DNA from: Paenibacillus sp. FSL R5-0490
GTDB taxonomy: Bacteria > Bacillota > Bacilli > Bacillales > Cytobacillaceae
Length of the DNA: 64,000 nt
NCBI RefSeq assembly: GCF_001956215.1
Contig: NZ_MRTQ01000026.1
Coordinates: 1-64,000, forward strand
Direction: 5' to 3'
How positions within the stretch are numbered: position 1 is the stretch's first letter; every line of letters starts with the position of its first letter. The position numbers and the translations under genes are program-made. Below the pieces are notes generated by a model. That model was not told the DNA's origin and did no database searches. It saw only the letters and a program-made list of their open reading frames with translations. Shown piece after piece: positions 10,441 through 19,559 of the stretch.

Positions 10441-11898
10441 ATGTCAAATGAAATCCGCGTCCGCTACGCTCCGAGTCCGACTGGGCATTTACATATCGGA
10501 AATGCGAGAACGGCGCTTTTTAACTATTTGTTTGCAAGAAGCAAAGGCGGAAAGTTCATCATCCGCATTGAGGATACAGATAAGAAACGGAATATTGAAG
10601 GCGGCGAAGAAAGCCAGCTTCATTATTTAAAATGGCTTGGCATGGATTGGGATGAAAGTATTGACAGGGAAGGCGAATACGGCCCATACCGCCAATCTGA
10701 AAGAAATCATATCTATGAAACCTACTACAAAGAATTGCTCGAGAAAGGGCATGCCTATAAATGCTATTGTACGGAAGAGGAGCTTGAAGCAGAGCGTGAA
10801 GCTCAATCTGCAAAAGGCGATACTCCTGCTTACTCAGGAAAATGCCGCCACTTGACAGAGGAAGAAAGAGCTGCGCTTGAAGCTGAAGGCAGAAAGCCGA
10901 GCATCCGCTTCCTGGTGCCAAAAGGCAAGATGCTGACATTCAATGACATGGTAAAAGGGGAAGTGTCATTTGAGTCGGATGGCTTCGGCGATTATGTCAT
11001 CGTCAAGAAAGACGGCACGCCTACCTACAACTTTGCGGTAGCAGTGGATGATCACCTGATGAAAATTTCTCATGTTCTGCGCGGGGATGACCATATTTCC
11101 AATACGCCTAAGCAGCAGATGATTTATGAAGCATTGGGCTGGGACCTTCCGGTGTTTGGCCATATGACCCTGATTGTCAATGAAAGCCGCAAAAAACTGA
11201 GCAAGCGCGACGAGACGATCATCCAGTTCATTGAACAATATGAAGAGCTTGGCTATTTGCCGGAAGCACTCTTTAACTTTATTGCTCTACTTGGCTGGTC
11301 TCCTGCAGGGGAGGAAGAGATTTTCTCCAAAGAAGAATTCATCGATATCTTTGATGAAAACCGCCTTTCAAAATCTCCTGCCCTTTTCGATAAGCAGAAG
11401 CTTGAATGGATGAATAACCAGTACATGAAGAAGCTAGATCAGGAGCGATTGGTGTCCATTTCAGCCCCTCACCTGGTGAAGGCAGGGAAGATCAGCGAAA
11501 ACTGGCAGCAGGAAAACGAAGAGTGGGTTAATAGCCTGATCACTCTTTACCAGGAAAAAATGAGCTTTGGCGCTCAGATTGTCGAGCTTTCTGAGCTTTT
11601 CTTCACAGAGGAAATGACCGTTGATGAAGAAGCGAAGGAAGTTCTGGCTGAAGAGCAGGTTCCTGAAGTGCTGACTGCATTCCTGCAGGAAATTGATGCA
11701 CTTGCAGAATTCAAGGCAGATGAAATTAAAGCGGCTATGAAGACTGTACAGAAATCAACAGGCCACAAGGGCAAAAAGCTCTTCATGCCAATCCGTTCCG
11801 CAACGACCGGCCAAACCCATGGACCGGATCTGCCGCAGGCAATTGAACTTTTAGGAAAAGAAAAAGTAAAAACTCGATTAATGAGCATTATTGGTTAA
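10441..11898 (+). CDS. gltX: Glutamate--tRNA ligase
   Basis: Class I aminoacyl-tRNA synthetase; in Bacilli the nondiscriminating enzyme charges both tRNA-Glu and tRNA-Gln, the latter corrected by GatCAB. The 485 residues show the ATP-binding HIGH-type motif in [14 protein letters not shown] (residues 11-24), the KLSKRDE (KMSKS-type) loop near 255, and the helical anticodon-binding C-terminus. Start ATG 10441 follows AAGGAGGAAATC. The next operon, cysE-cysS, has its own T-box leader. Confidence 0.97.
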   Translation: MSNEIRVRYAPSPTGHLHIGNARTALFNYLFARSKGGKFIIRIEDTDKKRNIEGGEESQLHYLKWLGMDWDESIDREGEYGPYRQSERNHIYETYYKELLEKGHAYKCYCTEEELEAEREAQSAKGDTPAYSGKCRHLTEEERAALEAEGRKPSIRFLVPKGKMLTFNDMVKGEVSFESDGFGDYVIVKKDGTPTYNFAVAVDDHLMKISHVLRGDDHISNTPKQQMIYEALGWDLPVFGHMTLIVNESRKKLSKRDETIIQFIEQYEELGYLPEALFNFIALLGWSPAGEEEIFSKEEFIDIFDENRLSKSPALFDKQKLEWMNNQYMKKLDQERLVSISAPHLVKAGKISENWQQENEEWVNSLITLYQEKMSFGAQIVELSELFFTEEMTVDEEAKEVLAEEQVPEVLTAFLQEIDALAEFKADEIKAAMKTVQKSTGHKGKKLFMPIRSATTGQTHGPDLPQAIELLGKEKVKTRLMSIIG

Positions 11899-11949
11899 CA
11901 TCTTGGAGAAAATGTAATATAGTATTAAGTAAATTATTCTATATTGAAA

Positions 11950-12198
11950 AGTGTTGAAGAGGAAAAGTAAGAAAAAAGATGCTTTTTAGAGAAAACCATC
12001 ACCGGCTGAAAGTGGTTTAAGCCTCTCTTTATTCTGAAGTGCGCCTCTGAGCCTCAATTCGAACGGACGCCATGCTTCCAAGTAGATTTGAGCGGAAACT
12101 TATCCGTTAACAAGTTAAAGTTGAGGCTGTTTAAGCCTAAACAGAGTGGAACCGCGCGTAAAGCGTCTCTGTCCGATTGTGGCAGAGGCGCTTTTTTT
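11950..12198 (+). ncRNA. T-box leader, tRNA-Cys responsive
   Basis: The T-box sequence AGAGTGGAACCGCG is at 12143-12156. It precedes a terminator (AGCGTCTCTG at 12162-12171 with CAGAGGCGCT at 12183-12192, then seven T). The bulge reads UGGA, which pairs with an NCCA end whose discriminator is U, as in tRNA-Cys. A TGC codon at 12040-12042, preceded by GAA, is the likely specifier. The genes downstream, cysE and cysS, agree. Uncharged tRNA-Cys would stabilise the antiterminator. The 5' end is approximate; a weak promoter TTGGTT-18-TAATAT lies at 11891-11920. Confidence 0.9.
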
Positions 12199-12279
12199 AT
12201 ATGCAAAACCTGCAAGAAATTAGTATATGAGAAAAATATTTATTACAAAGAAGATCTATGCCAGGAGGGGAAAAGAACC

Positions 12280-12948
12280 ATGTTTGCAAGAATGAAGGAA
12301 GATATCGAAGTGGTATTTGAACAGGATCCGGCAGCAAGAAGTTATTTGGAAGTAATATTAACCTACTCAGGATTGCATGCTGTCTGGTCACACCGCATTG
12401 CCCATGCTCTTTTTAAGCGTAAGTTTTATTTTCTTGCAAGAGTGGTTTCCCAGATCAGCCGCTTTTTCACAGGAATTGAAATTCATCCGGGAGCAAAGAT
12501 CGGCAGACGCTTTTTTATCGACCATGGCATGGGGGTTGTCATCGGGGAAACATGTGAAATCGGTGATAACGTAACAGTTTTTCAGGGAGTGACATTGGGA
12601 GGAACCGGGAAGGAAAAAGGCAAGCGCCATCCTACCATTAAGGACAACGCCCTGATTGCAACCGGCGCTAAGGTTTTGGGCTCTATTACTATTGGAGAGA
12701 ATTCTAAGATCGGTGCAGGCTCTGTTGTTCTTCATGAGGTTCCGCCAAATTCAACAGTAGTCGGGATTCCTGGAAGAGTGAAAGTCCGGGATGGTGTGAA
12801 AATTAGCAAAGATTTAAATCATTGTGATCTTCCCGATCCAATTGCAGACCGGTTTAAGGAACTGGAAGGGGAGCTGCGGGAATTAAAAACGGAAGTGGAA
12901 ACATTGAGGAAAGAAAGGAGCCAGATTCATGGCCATTCAAATCTATAA
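12280..12948 (+). CDS. cysE: Serine O-acetyltransferase
   Basis: First committed step of cysteine synthesis: L-serine plus acetyl-CoA to O-acetylserine. Start ATG 12280 follows CCAGGAGGGG; the frame is open upstream through the T-box, but that part is leader. The 222 residues have an N-terminal helical domain and a C-terminal left-handed beta-helix of hexapeptide repeats ([16 protein letters not shown] onward) containing the catalytic His-Asp region [13 protein letters not shown]. The last 20 bases overlap the start of cysS, indicating translational coupling. Confidence 0.95.
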   Translation: MFARMKEDIEVVFEQDPAARSYLEVILTYSGLHAVWSHRIAHALFKRKFYFLARVVSQISRFFTGIEIHPGAKIGRRFFIDHGMGVVIGETCEIGDNVTVFQGVTLGGTGKEKGKRHPTIKDNALIATGAKVLGSITIGENSKIGAGSVVLHEVPPNSTVVGIPGRVKVRDGVKISKDLNHCDLPDPIADRFKELEGELRELKTEVETLRKERSQIHGHSNL

Positions 12949-14332
12949 TACACTTACTCGTCAAAAAGAAGATTTTATTCCCTTGGAAGAGGGAAAAGTG
13001 AAAATGTATGTGTGCGGGCCAACCGTTTATAACTATATCCATATAGGGAATGCCCGTCCGCCGATTGTATTTGATACCGTAAGAAGATATCTTGAGTTCC
13101 GCGGCTTCGATGTACAGTATGTCTCCAATTTTACAGATGTGGATGATAAGCTGATCCGCGTGGCGAACGAACTGGGAACGGATGTTCCTGCGGTTGCAGA
13201 ACGGTTCATTAATGCCTATTTCGAGGATGTTTCTGCCCTCGGCTGCAGAAGAGCTGATGTCCACCCGAGAGTGACAGAAAGCATCGATATCATAATTGAA
13301 TTTATCCAGACATTGATTGATAAAGGCTTTGCGTATGAATCTGAGGGAGATGTCTATTACCATACCCGGAAATTTGATGAGTACGGCAAGCTTTCCCATC
13401 AGTCCATTGATGAATTGCGTGTCGGCGCCCGCATTGCCGTCGGCGAGAAGAAGCGGGATTCCCTTGACTTTGTTCTTTGGAAAGCGGCGAAGGAAGGGGA
13501 GATTGCGTGGGAGAGTCCTTGGGGGCAAGGAAGACCCGGATGGCATATTGAATGCTCGGCGATGGCAAAGAAATACCTTGGGGACATGATTGACATCCAT
13601 GCCGGCGGTCAGGATCTGGCCTTCCCGCATCATGAAAATGAGATTGCCCAGTCAGAAGCATTGACAGGAAAAACCTTCGCCCGCTACTGGATGCACAACG
13701 GGTATATTAATATCGACAACGAAAAAATGTCTAAATCACTGGGGAATTTCGTCCTGGTTCATGACATTATCCAAAAGCATGACCCGCAGGTTTTAAGGTT
13801 TTTCATGCTGTCGGTTCATTACAGGCATCCGATCAACTACAGTGATGAGCTTCTGGAAAACACCCGGACAGGGCTTGAGCGCATTAAAACGTCTTATCAC
13901 AATTTGCAGCACCGCAGAGAAGCAAGTGTGAACCTGACCGATAATAATCAGGAGTGGCTGGATAAAATTACAGCTCTTCATGAGCAGTTCATTCAAGATA
14001 TGGATGATGATTTTAACACAGCGAATGCTGTATCCATTTTGTTCGAACTGTCAAAGCTTGCGAATTATTATCTGATGGAGAAAAACACAGCGGTGGAAGT
14101 GATCGATGCTTTCACGAAAGAATTTGAAACGCTGTTTGATGTATTGGGGCTTTCACTTGAAGAGGCACATGCAGACCTTCTGGATGAAGAAATCGAGCAG
14201 CTGATTGAAGAGAGGCAGCAGGCCAGAAAAGAGCGAAACTTCGAACTGGCAGATAAAATCCGCGATCAGCTGAAAGAAATGAATATTATCCTTGAAGATA
14301 CACCGCAGGGAATCAGATGGAAAAGAGGCTAA
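12929..14332 (+). CDS. cysS: Cysteine--tRNA ligase
   Basis: Charges tRNA-Cys. The 467-residue class I synthetase shows the zinc-ligand cysteine in CGPTVYN (near residue 29), HIGNARP (HIGH motif, 38-44), further zinc ligands in ECSAM and the [10 protein letters not shown] segment (near 210-240), and KMSKSLGN near 267. The start overlaps the end of cysE, with AAAGGAG upstream inside cysE. Co-control by the tRNA-Cys T-box lets the cell raise both cysteine supply and charging when charged tRNA-Cys falls. Confidence 0.97.
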   Translation: MAIQIYNTLTRQKEDFIPLEEGKVKMYVCGPTVYNYIHIGNARPPIVFDTVRRYLEFRGFDVQYVSNFTDVDDKLIRVANELGTDVPAVAERFINAYFEDVSALGCRRADVHPRVTESIDIIIEFIQTLIDKGFAYESEGDVYYHTRKFDEYGKLSHQSIDELRVGARIAVGEKKRDSLDFVLWKAAKEGEIAWESPWGQGRPGWHIECSAMAKKYLGDMIDIHAGGQDLAFPHHENEIAQSEALTGKTFARYWMHNGYINIDNEKMSKSLGNFVLVHDIIQKHDPQVLRFFMLSVHYRHPINYSDELLENTRTGLERIKTSYHNLQHRREASVNLTDNNQEWLDKITALHEQFIQDMDDDFNTANAVSILFELSKLANYYLMEKNTAVEVIDAFTKEFETLFDVLGLSLEEAHADLLDEEIEQLIEERQQARKERNFELADKIRDQLKEMNIILEDTPQGIRWKRG

Positions 14333-14335
14333 GCA

Positions 14336-14761
14336 ATGCTTCACTATGATAACAATGTAGATGAAAAACAATTGAATAGTCTTGCCCTGGCGTATATGGG
14401 AGATGCAGTATTTGAGACCTATATACGCCACCATCTCCTGCAAAATGGACGGGTCCGGCCTCATTTTCTCCATAAGGAGGCGACCCGGTATGTTTCTGCA
14501 AAAGCCCAGTCCCTGATCATTCATGAATTAATAGACGCTGAACGGCTGACTGAAGAAGAACTGGCAGTCGTCCGAAGGGGGCGGAATGCCAAGTCCGGTT
14601 CGGTGCCGAAAAATACAGATGTCCAAACATACAGATACAGCACAGCTTTTGAATCGCTGATTGGCTATCTGTTTTTAGCGAAAAGACAGGAGCGCATGGA
14701 AGAGCTGATTCTGGAATCCATAGATTTAGTTGAGAAAAAGAAAGGAGGAGCGGTAAAATGA
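14336..14761 (+). CDS. mrnC: Mini-ribonuclease 3
   Basis: Ribonuclease III-like enzyme without a double-strand RNA-binding domain; in B. subtilis it matures 23S rRNA ends with help from L3. The 141 residues contain the RNase III signature region [18 protein letters not shown] (about residues 18-35), where the D is catalytic, and a second acidic site near ESLIGYLFL. It starts four bases after cysS and ends overlapping rlmB by ATGA, so translation is coupled to a 23S rRNA methylase gene. Confidence 0.95.
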   Translation: MLHYDNNVDEKQLNSLALAYMGDAVFETYIRHHLLQNGRVRPHFLHKEATRYVSAKAQSLIIHELIDAERLTEEELAVVRRGRNAKSGSVPKNTDVQTYRYSTAFESLIGYLFLAKRQERMEELILESIDLVEKKKGGAVK

Positions 14762-15501
14762 GCCAGGATTTTATCATTGGGAAGAATCCCGTCATCGAAG
14801 CATTGAAGTCAGAGAGGGATATTAATAAGATTTTTATTGCAGAAGGATCGCAAAGCGGGCAAATGCAGCAGGTAATCGGTTTGGCGAAGGCCGCCGGGGT
14901 GCTGGTCCAGTTTGTGCCTAAGAAAAAAATAGATGGGATGGCAGAGGGAAACCATCAAGGCGTTATCGCACAGGTTGCTGCGTATCAATATGCTGAAATC
15001 GATGATTTGTTTGCTGCTGCAGAAAAGAAAAATGAAGCACCATTCTTCCTGCTGCTGGATGAAATTGAAGATCCGCACAATCTGGGATCCATCATGAGAA
15101 CGGCCGATGCAGTGGGTGCCCATGGGATCATTATTCCGAAGAGGAGAGCGGTCGGGCTGACAGCAACGGTAGCTAAAGCTTCAACAGGTGCGATCGAGTA
15201 TATTCCGGTTGTCCGTGTTACCAATATGGCCAGAACGATTGATGAATTAAAAGAAAGAGGCGTCTGGATCGCCGGTACGGATGCAAAAGGGAAACAGGAC
15301 TACCGTCAGATGGATGGGGCGATGCCTTTAGGTCTTGTGATTGGCAGTGAAGGTAAAGGAATGGGCCGCCTGATACGTGATAAATGCGACTTCCTCATTA
15401 ACCTGCCGATGGCTGGACATGTTACTTCCCTTAACGCATCAGTTGCGGCTGCACTGCTCATGTATGAGGTTTACCGGAAACGGCACCCGCTTGAGGGATA
15501 A
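14758..15501 (+). CDS. rlmB: 23S rRNA (guanosine-2'-O-)-methyltransferase RlmB-like
   Basis: SPOUT-class methyltransferase of the TrmH/RlmB family, 247 residues, acting on 23S rRNA by homology. The N-terminal substrate-binding domain covers residues 1-75. The SPOUT knot follows, with motif 1 [18 protein letters not shown] near 100, motif 2 [12 protein letters not shown] near 197, and motif 3 [18 protein letters not shown] near 217. It overlaps mrnC by four bases and is followed after two bases by rae1; all three act on RNA. The exact target nucleotide cannot be read from sequence. Confidence 0.92.
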   Translation: MSQDFIIGKNPVIEALKSERDINKIFIAEGSQSGQMQQVIGLAKAAGVLVQFVPKKKIDGMAEGNHQGVIAQVAAYQYAEIDDLFAAAEKKNEAPFFLLLDEIEDPHNLGSIMRTADAVGAHGIIIPKRRAVGLTATVAKASTGAIEYIPVVRVTNMARTIDELKERGVWIAGTDAKGKQDYRQMDGAMPLGLVIGSEGKGMGRLIRDKCDFLINLPMAGHVTSLNASVAAALLMYEVYRKRHPLEG

Positions 15502-15503
15502 AA

Positions 15504-16013
15504 ATGGACATCCTTCTTGTTGACGGATACAACATAATTGGTGCTTGGCCAGAACTCAGGGAGCTCAAAAACAAGGATTTATCATCAGCCAGAGACCGCC
15601 TGATTGAAAAAATGGCCGAGTACCAGGGATATTCCGGGTACAGAGTGATTGTCGTATTTGATGCCCATTATGTAAAGGGCACGGAAAAAAAGTTTAAGAA
15701 TTCAAAGATCGAAGTTATTTTTACGCGGAATAATGAAACGGCAGATGAACGCATCGAAAAACTGGCTATTGATCTCAGCAATATTAAAACCCAAATTCAT
15801 GTGGCAACCTCCGATTTTACAGAGCAATGGGTCATATTTGGCCAGGGGGCCCTAAGGAAATCAGCGAGGGAGCTGCTGAATGAAATGAATTTGATTGAAA
15901 GCAGCATCGAAAAAAAAGTAAAAAAAATTCAGGAGAAAAAGCCGGTTTCCAAGATACCTCTCAGTGATGAAGTGGCAGAAATTTTCGAAAAATGGCGCAG
16001 AGGAGGCCAATGA
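15504..16013 (+). CDS. rae1: Ribosome-dependent endoribonuclease Rae1 (YacP, NYN domain)
   Basis: NYN/PIN-like nuclease that in B. subtilis enters the ribosomal A site and cuts mRNA. The 169 residues open with ILLVDGYNIIGAWPEL, whose DGYN is the family hallmark and carries a catalytic aspartate. Further conserved acidic positions are in VVFDAHYVKG and TSDFTEQ. The C-terminus is a basic, Lys-rich helix. It starts two bases after rlmB, and the sigH promoter lies five bases after its stop. Confidence 0.92.
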   Translation: MDILLVDGYNIIGAWPELRELKNKDLSSARDRLIEKMAEYQGYSGYRVIVVFDAHYVKGTEKKFKNSKIEVIFTRNNETADERIEKLAIDLSNIKTQIHVATSDFTEQWVIFGQGALRKSARELLNEMNLIESSIEKKVKKIQEKKPVSKIPLSDEVAEIFEKWRRGGQ

Positions 16014-16017
16014 GCGG

Positions 16018-16047
16018 TTGACGCTTGAAAAAACCGTGCTGTATAAT
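16018..16047 (+). promoter_or_regulatory. Sigma-A promoter of sigH
   Basis: TTGACG at 16018-16023 and TATAAT at 16042-16047 are 18 bases apart, 37 bases before the sigH start. In B. subtilis the equivalent promoter is read by sigma-A and repressed by AbrB; I cannot see an AbrB site by eye. Confidence 0.8.
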
Positions 16048-16083
16048 GTTTCTAACCATGCTTGTACGGTCGGGGGGATCCTA

Positions 16084-16740
16084 GTGAGTGCTGACTTCAA
16101 GACAATCGAAGAAAATCTTATAGACTTTATACAGCTAGAGGACGAAGAAATAGTGGAGCTCGTGCATAAGGGCGAGAGTGAGGCGCTGGATTATCTGATT
16201 CATAAGTACCGCAACTTTGTCCGGGCAAAAGCAAGATCCTATTTTTTGATTGGCGCAGATAAAGAAGATATTGTACAAGAGGGGATGATCGGCTTATACA
16301 AGGCGATCCGTGACTTTAAAGAGGACAAGCTGTCTTCATTTAAAGCGTTTGCCGAGCTGTGCATCACCAGGCAAATCATAACCGCCATTAAGACGGCGAC
16401 CCGCCAAAAGCATATTCCGCTGAACTCATATGTGTCTCTGGACAAGCCCATTTATGATGAGGAATCGGACAGAACGCTTATGGATGTAATCTCCGGGGCG
16501 AAGGTTATGGACCCTGAAGAGCTGATTATCAACCAGGAAGAATTTGATCATATTGAAGTGAAAATGTCCGAGCTTTTGAGTGACCTTGAACGCAAGGTGC
16601 TTGCTCTTTATCTGGATGGGCAGTCCTATCAGGAAATTTCCGAAGAACTGAACCGGCATGTTAAATCGATTGACAATGCTCTTCAGCGGGTAAAAAGAAA
16701 GCTGGAAAGATATCTGGAAGTGCGTGAATTTTCCCTGTAG
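16084..16740 (+). CDS. sigH: RNA polymerase sigma factor SigH
   Basis: Sigma factor for the transition to stationary phase, competence and the onset of sporulation. The start is GTG at 16084, five bases after GGGGGG, giving 218 residues, the same as B. subtilis; upstream in-frame codons overlap rae1 and the promoter. Region 2 spans the core-binding and -10 recognition segment (ALDYLIHKYRNFVRAKA... and EDIVQEGMIGLYKAIRDF, residues 33-85). Region 4 near 165-205 carries the helix-turn-helix SYQEISEELNRHVKSIDNALQR. It marks the organism as spore-forming. Confidence 0.96.
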   Translation: MSADFKTIEENLIDFIQLEDEEIVELVHKGESEALDYLIHKYRNFVRAKARSYFLIGADKEDIVQEGMIGLYKAIRDFKEDKLSSFKAFAELCITRQIITAIKTATRQKHIPLNSYVSLDKPIYDEESDRTLMDVISGAKVMDPEELIINQEEFDHIEVKMSELLSDLERKVLALYLDGQSYQEISEELNRHVKSIDNALQRVKRKLERYLEVREFSL

Positions 16741-16776
16741 ACAGAATTTCCCAACACCTTGCCTTTTTTGCAGTTA

Positions 16777-16805
16777 TTGACATGTTTTAGGGTGCATGTT
16801 AAAGT
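16777..16805 (+). promoter_or_regulatory. Sigma-A promoter of rpmG-secE
   Basis: A consensus TTGACA at 16777-16782 and TAAAGT at 16800-16805 are 17 bases apart. A TG at 16797-16798 makes an extended -10. It is 34 bases before the rpmG start. Confidence 0.75.
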
Positions 16806-16839
16806 TTTAAGGGCGTAATGTGACTTAGTAGGTGGAAAT

Positions 16840-16983
16840 ATGACAAAAAAAGTGATTTTAGCTTGCTCCGTATGTGGTTCCAGGAACTATTCCACTGCGG
16901 GAAAAAATGAAGCTGTTCGGCTGGAATTGAAGAAATTCTGCAGCACATGCAGTGCTCATACGATCCATAAAGAAACAAAGTGA
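16840..16983 (+). CDS. rpmG: 50S ribosomal protein L33 (zinc-binding form)
   Basis: A 47-residue L33 starting [17 protein letters not shown]. Two CxxC pairs, CSVC at residues 9-12 and CSTC at 34-37, mark the zinc-dependent C+ form. The ribosome binding site TAGGTGG precedes ATG 16840. Its place before secE and nusG matches the rpmGB locus of B. subtilis, where paralogous forms without the cysteines are zinc-regulated; none is seen here. Confidence 0.93.
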   Translation: MTKKVILACSVCGSRNYSTAGKNEAVRLELKKFCSTCSAHTIHKETK

Positions 16984-17117
16984 TTATATAGATAAGAAGT
17001 TTGTTCTTTTAATAGACTGAAGCTGAGTGTTTTAGGCAGATTGGAAGACCGGTCTGATTTGAAGCCGCTTTCGCTTCTTGTTAAAGGATATATCTTTCGA
17101 AAGTTGGGGGTTACGAA

Positions 17118-17300
17118 ATGCAGCGCATCGTGAATTTTTTCCGTGAAGTTGGCCGGGAAATGAGAAAGGTCAGCTGGCCTAAACGCAAAGAGCTGACAAG
17201 CTATACTGTTACCGTTCTTGCTACAGTAACGTTCTTCGCTCTGTTTTTTGCAGTGCTTGACCTGGGAATTTCTGAATTGATTCGTATAATTCTTGAATAA
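17118..17300 (+). CDS. secE: Preprotein translocase subunit SecE
   Basis: Essential single-span subunit that clamps SecY in the translocon. The 60 residues have the amphipathic, cytoplasmic VGREMRKVSWPKRKEL segment (the conserved KVSWP motif at about 18-22) and one membrane helix at about 31-56. Start ATG 17118 follows GTTGGGGGT. It is followed by nusG, as in most bacteria, but a promoter and a terminator-like hairpin separate the two here. Confidence 0.95.
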   Translation: MQRIVNFFREVGREMRKVSWPKRKELTSYTVTVLATVTFFALFFAVLDLGISELIRIILE

Positions 17301-17323
17301 CCCCTGAGTTTCCATGGTATAAT
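17293..17323 (+). promoter_or_regulatory. Candidate promoter of nusG
   Basis: TTGAAT at 17293-17298 overlaps the secE end. TATAAT at 17318-17323 follows at 19 bases, with TGG before it making a full extended -10. A transcript would start near 17330. Confidence 0.6.
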
Positions 17324-17348
17324 GGAGAATAACACAGGAAACATTTGC

Positions 17349-17370
17349 AAAGCCCGGAAACGGGTTTTTT
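17349..17370 (+). terminator. Hairpin with T tract between secE and nusG
   Basis: AAAGCCCG at 17349-17356 pairs with CGGGTTTT at 17361-17368 around a GAAA tetraloop and runs into six T. It can end secE transcripts or attenuate those that start at the nusG promoter about 20 bases upstream. Confidence 0.75.
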
Positions 17371-17432
17371 AATTTGGAGAAAAATAATAAATTGTTGAAT
17401 ACAGGGAGGGAAGGACGAACAAGTCCTCGTGA

Positions 17433-17966
17433 ATGGAAAAGAATTGGTATGTTGTTCATACGTACTCCGGCTATGAAAATAAAGTGAAAGCCAATCTGGA
17501 GAAACGTGTTGAATCAATGGGTATGCAAGATAAGATCTTTCGGGTGGTAGTCCCTGAAGAAGAAGAAACAGAATTTAAGAACGGCAAGAAAAAAGTAGTG
17601 AAGCGCAAGGTCTTCCCTGGTTATGTACTGGTAGAAATCGTGATGACAGATGATTCCTGGTATGTAGTAAGGAATACTCCGGGTGTAACCGGATTCGTAG
17701 GTTCGGCAGGTTCAGGCTCAAAGCCGACTCCGCTATTGCCTGAGGAAGTTACTCATATTCTTAAGCATATGGGTGTTGAAGAAGCCCGCTTTGATATCAA
17801 CTTTGAAATCGGGGAAACGGTTAAGGTGAACGAAGGTCCGTTTGCGAACTTCACAGGCTCGATTGAAGATATTGATAAAGATAAGGCAAAGATTAAAGTG
17901 CTTGTGAACATGTTTGGCCGTGACACTCCGGTTGAACTTGATTTTTCACAGATTGAAAAACTGTAA
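17433..17966 (+). CDS. nusG: Transcription termination/antitermination protein NusG
   Basis: Elongation factor that binds RNA polymerase and, in B. subtilis, promotes pausing at T-rich non-template motifs and stimulates some intrinsic terminators. The 177 residues contain the NGN domain (EKNWYVVHTYSGYENKV at the N-terminus, FPGYVLVEI near 65) and a C-terminal KOW domain (GETVKVNEGPFANFTGSIE, from about 128). Length equals that of B. subtilis. It precedes the rplK promoter. Confidence 0.97.
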   Translation: MEKNWYVVHTYSGYENKVKANLEKRVESMGMQDKIFRVVVPEEEETEFKNGKKKVVKRKVFPGYVLVEIVMTDDSWYVVRNTPGVTGFVGSAGSGSKPTPLLPEEVTHILKHMGVEEARFDINFEIGETVKVNEGPFANFTGSIEDIDKDKAKIKVLVNMFGRDTPVELDFSQIEKL

Positions 17967-18013
17967 GAATCAGCCTTCTGTGAAAGTACTTTTATATATC
18001 TTTGTAAAAAAAC

Positions 18014-18042
18014 TTGAAATTGGCTTTGAAAAGTGATAATAT
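18014..18042 (+). promoter_or_regulatory. Promoter of rplK-rplA
   Basis: TTGAAA at 18014-18019 and TAATAT at 18037-18042 are 17 bases apart. It is 135 bases before the rplK start, leaving a long leader. Confidence 0.65.
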
Positions 18043-18049
18043 TTCAAAG

Positions 18050-18177
18050 GTCAGTATGTCTCGGACAAAGAGACTGGACAGTAGTTAAAAGTTCTTTATC
18101 TTAATATAAAGACTATAAGTTGAGTGGGAGGGAACTTTCCCTATTACCACATCACGGACTTTAAGGAGGTGTGTCTC
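18050..18177 (+). other. Structured leader of rplK
   Basis: Roughly 130 bases of untranslated leader. It contains a small hairpin formed by GGGA-type and TCCC-type segments at about 18126-18142, and a conserved-looking ATCACGGACTTTAAGGAGG immediately before the gene. A ribosomal-protein leader, possibly for L1 or L11 autoregulation, is plausible but unproven. Confidence 0.4.
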
Positions 18178-18603
18178 GTGGCTAAAAAAGTAATCAAACT
18201 TGTAAAGCTGCAAATCCCTGCAGGTAAAGCGAACCCTGCACCACCGGTAGGACCGGCACTAGGTCAAGCAGGTGTTAACATCATGGGATTCTGTAAGGAA
18301 TTTAACGCTCGTACAGCTGAACAAGCTGGCTTAATCATTCCTGTAGAAATCACGGTTTTTGAAGACCGTTCATTTACATTTATTACGAAAACTCCTCCTG
18401 CTGCAGTTCTTCTTAAGAAGGCGGCTGGAATCGAGTCTGGTTCTGGTGAACCAAACCGTAATAAAGTAGCAACAGTCAAGCGTGACAAGGTACGCGAGAT
18501 TGCTGAAACAAAGATGCCTGATCTAAACGCTGCAAGCGTAGAAGCTGCAATGCGTATGGTTGAAGGTACTGCACGCAGCATGGGTATCGTAATCGAAGAC
18601 TAA
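18178..18603 (+). CDS. rplK: 50S ribosomal protein L11
   Basis: Base of the ribosomal GTPase stalk; needed for RelA activation and the site of thiostrepton binding. Start GTG 18178 follows AAGGAGGTGTGTC; the longer frame from 18124 is leader. The 141-residue product shows the proline-rich N-domain ([21 protein letters not shown], binding stalk factors) and a C-terminal 23S rRNA-binding domain near 75-141. Paired with rplA, but with an unusually structured gap. Confidence 0.96.
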   Translation: MAKKVIKLVKLQIPAGKANPAPPVGPALGQAGVNIMGFCKEFNARTAEQAGLIIPVEITVFEDRSFTFITKTPPAAVLLKKAAGIESGSGEPNRNKVATVKRDKVREIAETKMPDLNAASVEAAMRMVEGTARSMGIVIED

Positions 18604-18630
18604 TCCATGTATGAAGCAGATTAAGGGATG

Positions 18631-18671
18631 AGGTTGCGACGTTGAATTTGGTTTCACTCGCAACCTTTGTT
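18631..18671 (+). terminator. Terminator-like hairpin between rplK and rplA
   Basis: AGGTTGCGA at 18631-18639 pairs perfectly with TCGCAACCT at 18658-18666 across an 18-base loop, followed by a T-rich TTGTTCT. It may attenuate expression into rplA. Confidence 0.6.
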
Positions 18672-18679
18672 CTGTCAAG

Positions 18680-18754
18680 AGCGGGCGCCTTAATGGGCGC
18701 CTCCGCTTTTCGTGTCGAGCTGCGGCGCCTTTGAACCAGGCGCCTCCGCTTTTA
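18680..18754. repeat. Two GGCGCC hairpins, likely remnant of a dispersed repeat
   Basis: Two neighbouring hairpins each have a GGCGCC-GGCGCC stem and end CTCCGCTTTT (18680-18710 and about 18714-18753). The second reads like the left end (TCGAGCTGCGGCGCC) and the right end (GGCGCCTCCGCTTTT) of the dispersed repeats seen at 50.1 and 61.6 kb, joined with the middle lost. Its presence between two ribosomal protein genes is unusual. Confidence 0.65.
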
Positions 18755-18802
18755 CTCGTGGGAGGTTATTCCGCTAAAACCACAATCAAGGAGGAAATAA
18801 AA

Positions 18803-19501
18803 ATGGCTAAAAAAAGTAAGAAGTACGCAGAAGCTGTGAAGCTTGTTGATTCTTCAAAAGCTTACCCGATTGCTGAAGCAATTGAACTTACGAAGAAAAC
18901 TAATTTTGCAAAATTTGATGCAACTGTTGAGGTAGCATTCCGCCTTGGAGTTGACCCTAAGAAAGCTGATCAGCAAATCCGTGGAGCAGTTGTTCTTCCA
19001 AACGGAACTGGTAAAACTCAGCGCGTTCTTGTATTCGCTAAAGGCGAAAAAGCGAAAGAAGCAGAAGCTGCTGGAGCAGATTTCGTAGGTGATTCTGAAT
19101 ACATCAACAAAATCAGCCAAGGCTGGTTCGACTTTGATGTAATCGTTGCTACACCTGACATGATGGGTGAAGTTGGTAAACTTGGCCGCGTATTAGGACC
19201 TAAAGGCTTAATGCCAAACCCTAAGACTGGCACAGTTACTTTTGACGTTCAAAAAGCAGTTAACGAAATCAAAGCAGGTAAAGTTGAATACCGTGTTGAC
19301 AAAGCTGGTAACATCCACGTGCCAATCGGTAAAGTATCTTTCGAAGACGAAAAGCTTGTTGAAAACTTCAACACTATTTTCGACACAATGATGAAAGTGA
19401 AGCCTGCTGCTGCTAAAGGAACTTACATGAAGAACGTTTCTGTTACTTCTACAATGGGACCTGGCGTTAAAGTAGATCCTTCATCTGTTGCAGTAAAATA
19501 A
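18803..19501 (+). CDS. rplA: 50S ribosomal protein L1
   Basis: L1 stalk protein that binds 23S rRNA near the E site and, in many bacteria, represses its own mRNA. Start ATG 18803 follows AAGGAGGAAATAAAA; the in-frame extension from 18731 is in the repeat. The 232 residues, the same as B. subtilis, include the two-domain L1 fold with [18 protein letters not shown] near 125-142. Whether it is co-transcribed with rplK is uncertain because of the hairpins between them. Confidence 0.96.
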   Translation: MAKKSKKYAEAVKLVDSSKAYPIAEAIELTKKTNFAKFDATVEVAFRLGVDPKKADQQIRGAVVLPNGTGKTQRVLVFAKGEKAKEAEAAGADFVGDSEYINKISQGWFDFDVIVATPDMMGEVGKLGRVLGPKGLMPNPKTGTVTFDVQKAVNEIKAGKVEYRVDKAGNIHVPIGKVSFEDEKLVENFNTIFDTMMKVKPAAAKGTYMKNVSVTSTMGPGVKVDPSSVAVK

Positions 19502-19507
19502 TACCAA

Positions 19508-19536
19508 TTGACATTCTGAAATACATGGTGTAATAT
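19508..19536 (+). promoter_or_regulatory. Promoter of rplJ-rplL
   Basis: Consensus TTGACA at 19508-19513 and TAATAT at 19531-19536, spacing 17, just after the rplA stop. Confidence 0.8.
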
Positions 19537-19559
19537 GTATTTTGTTGTTAAAATATAAT

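Noticed and set aside
12088-12279. In-frame extension of cysE
   Set aside because: It runs through the T-box antiterminator and terminator; the GGAGGGG before ATG 12280 fixes the start.
17118-17517. Minus-strand ORFs over secE and nusG
   Set aside because: They are shadows of well-supported essential genes on the + strand.
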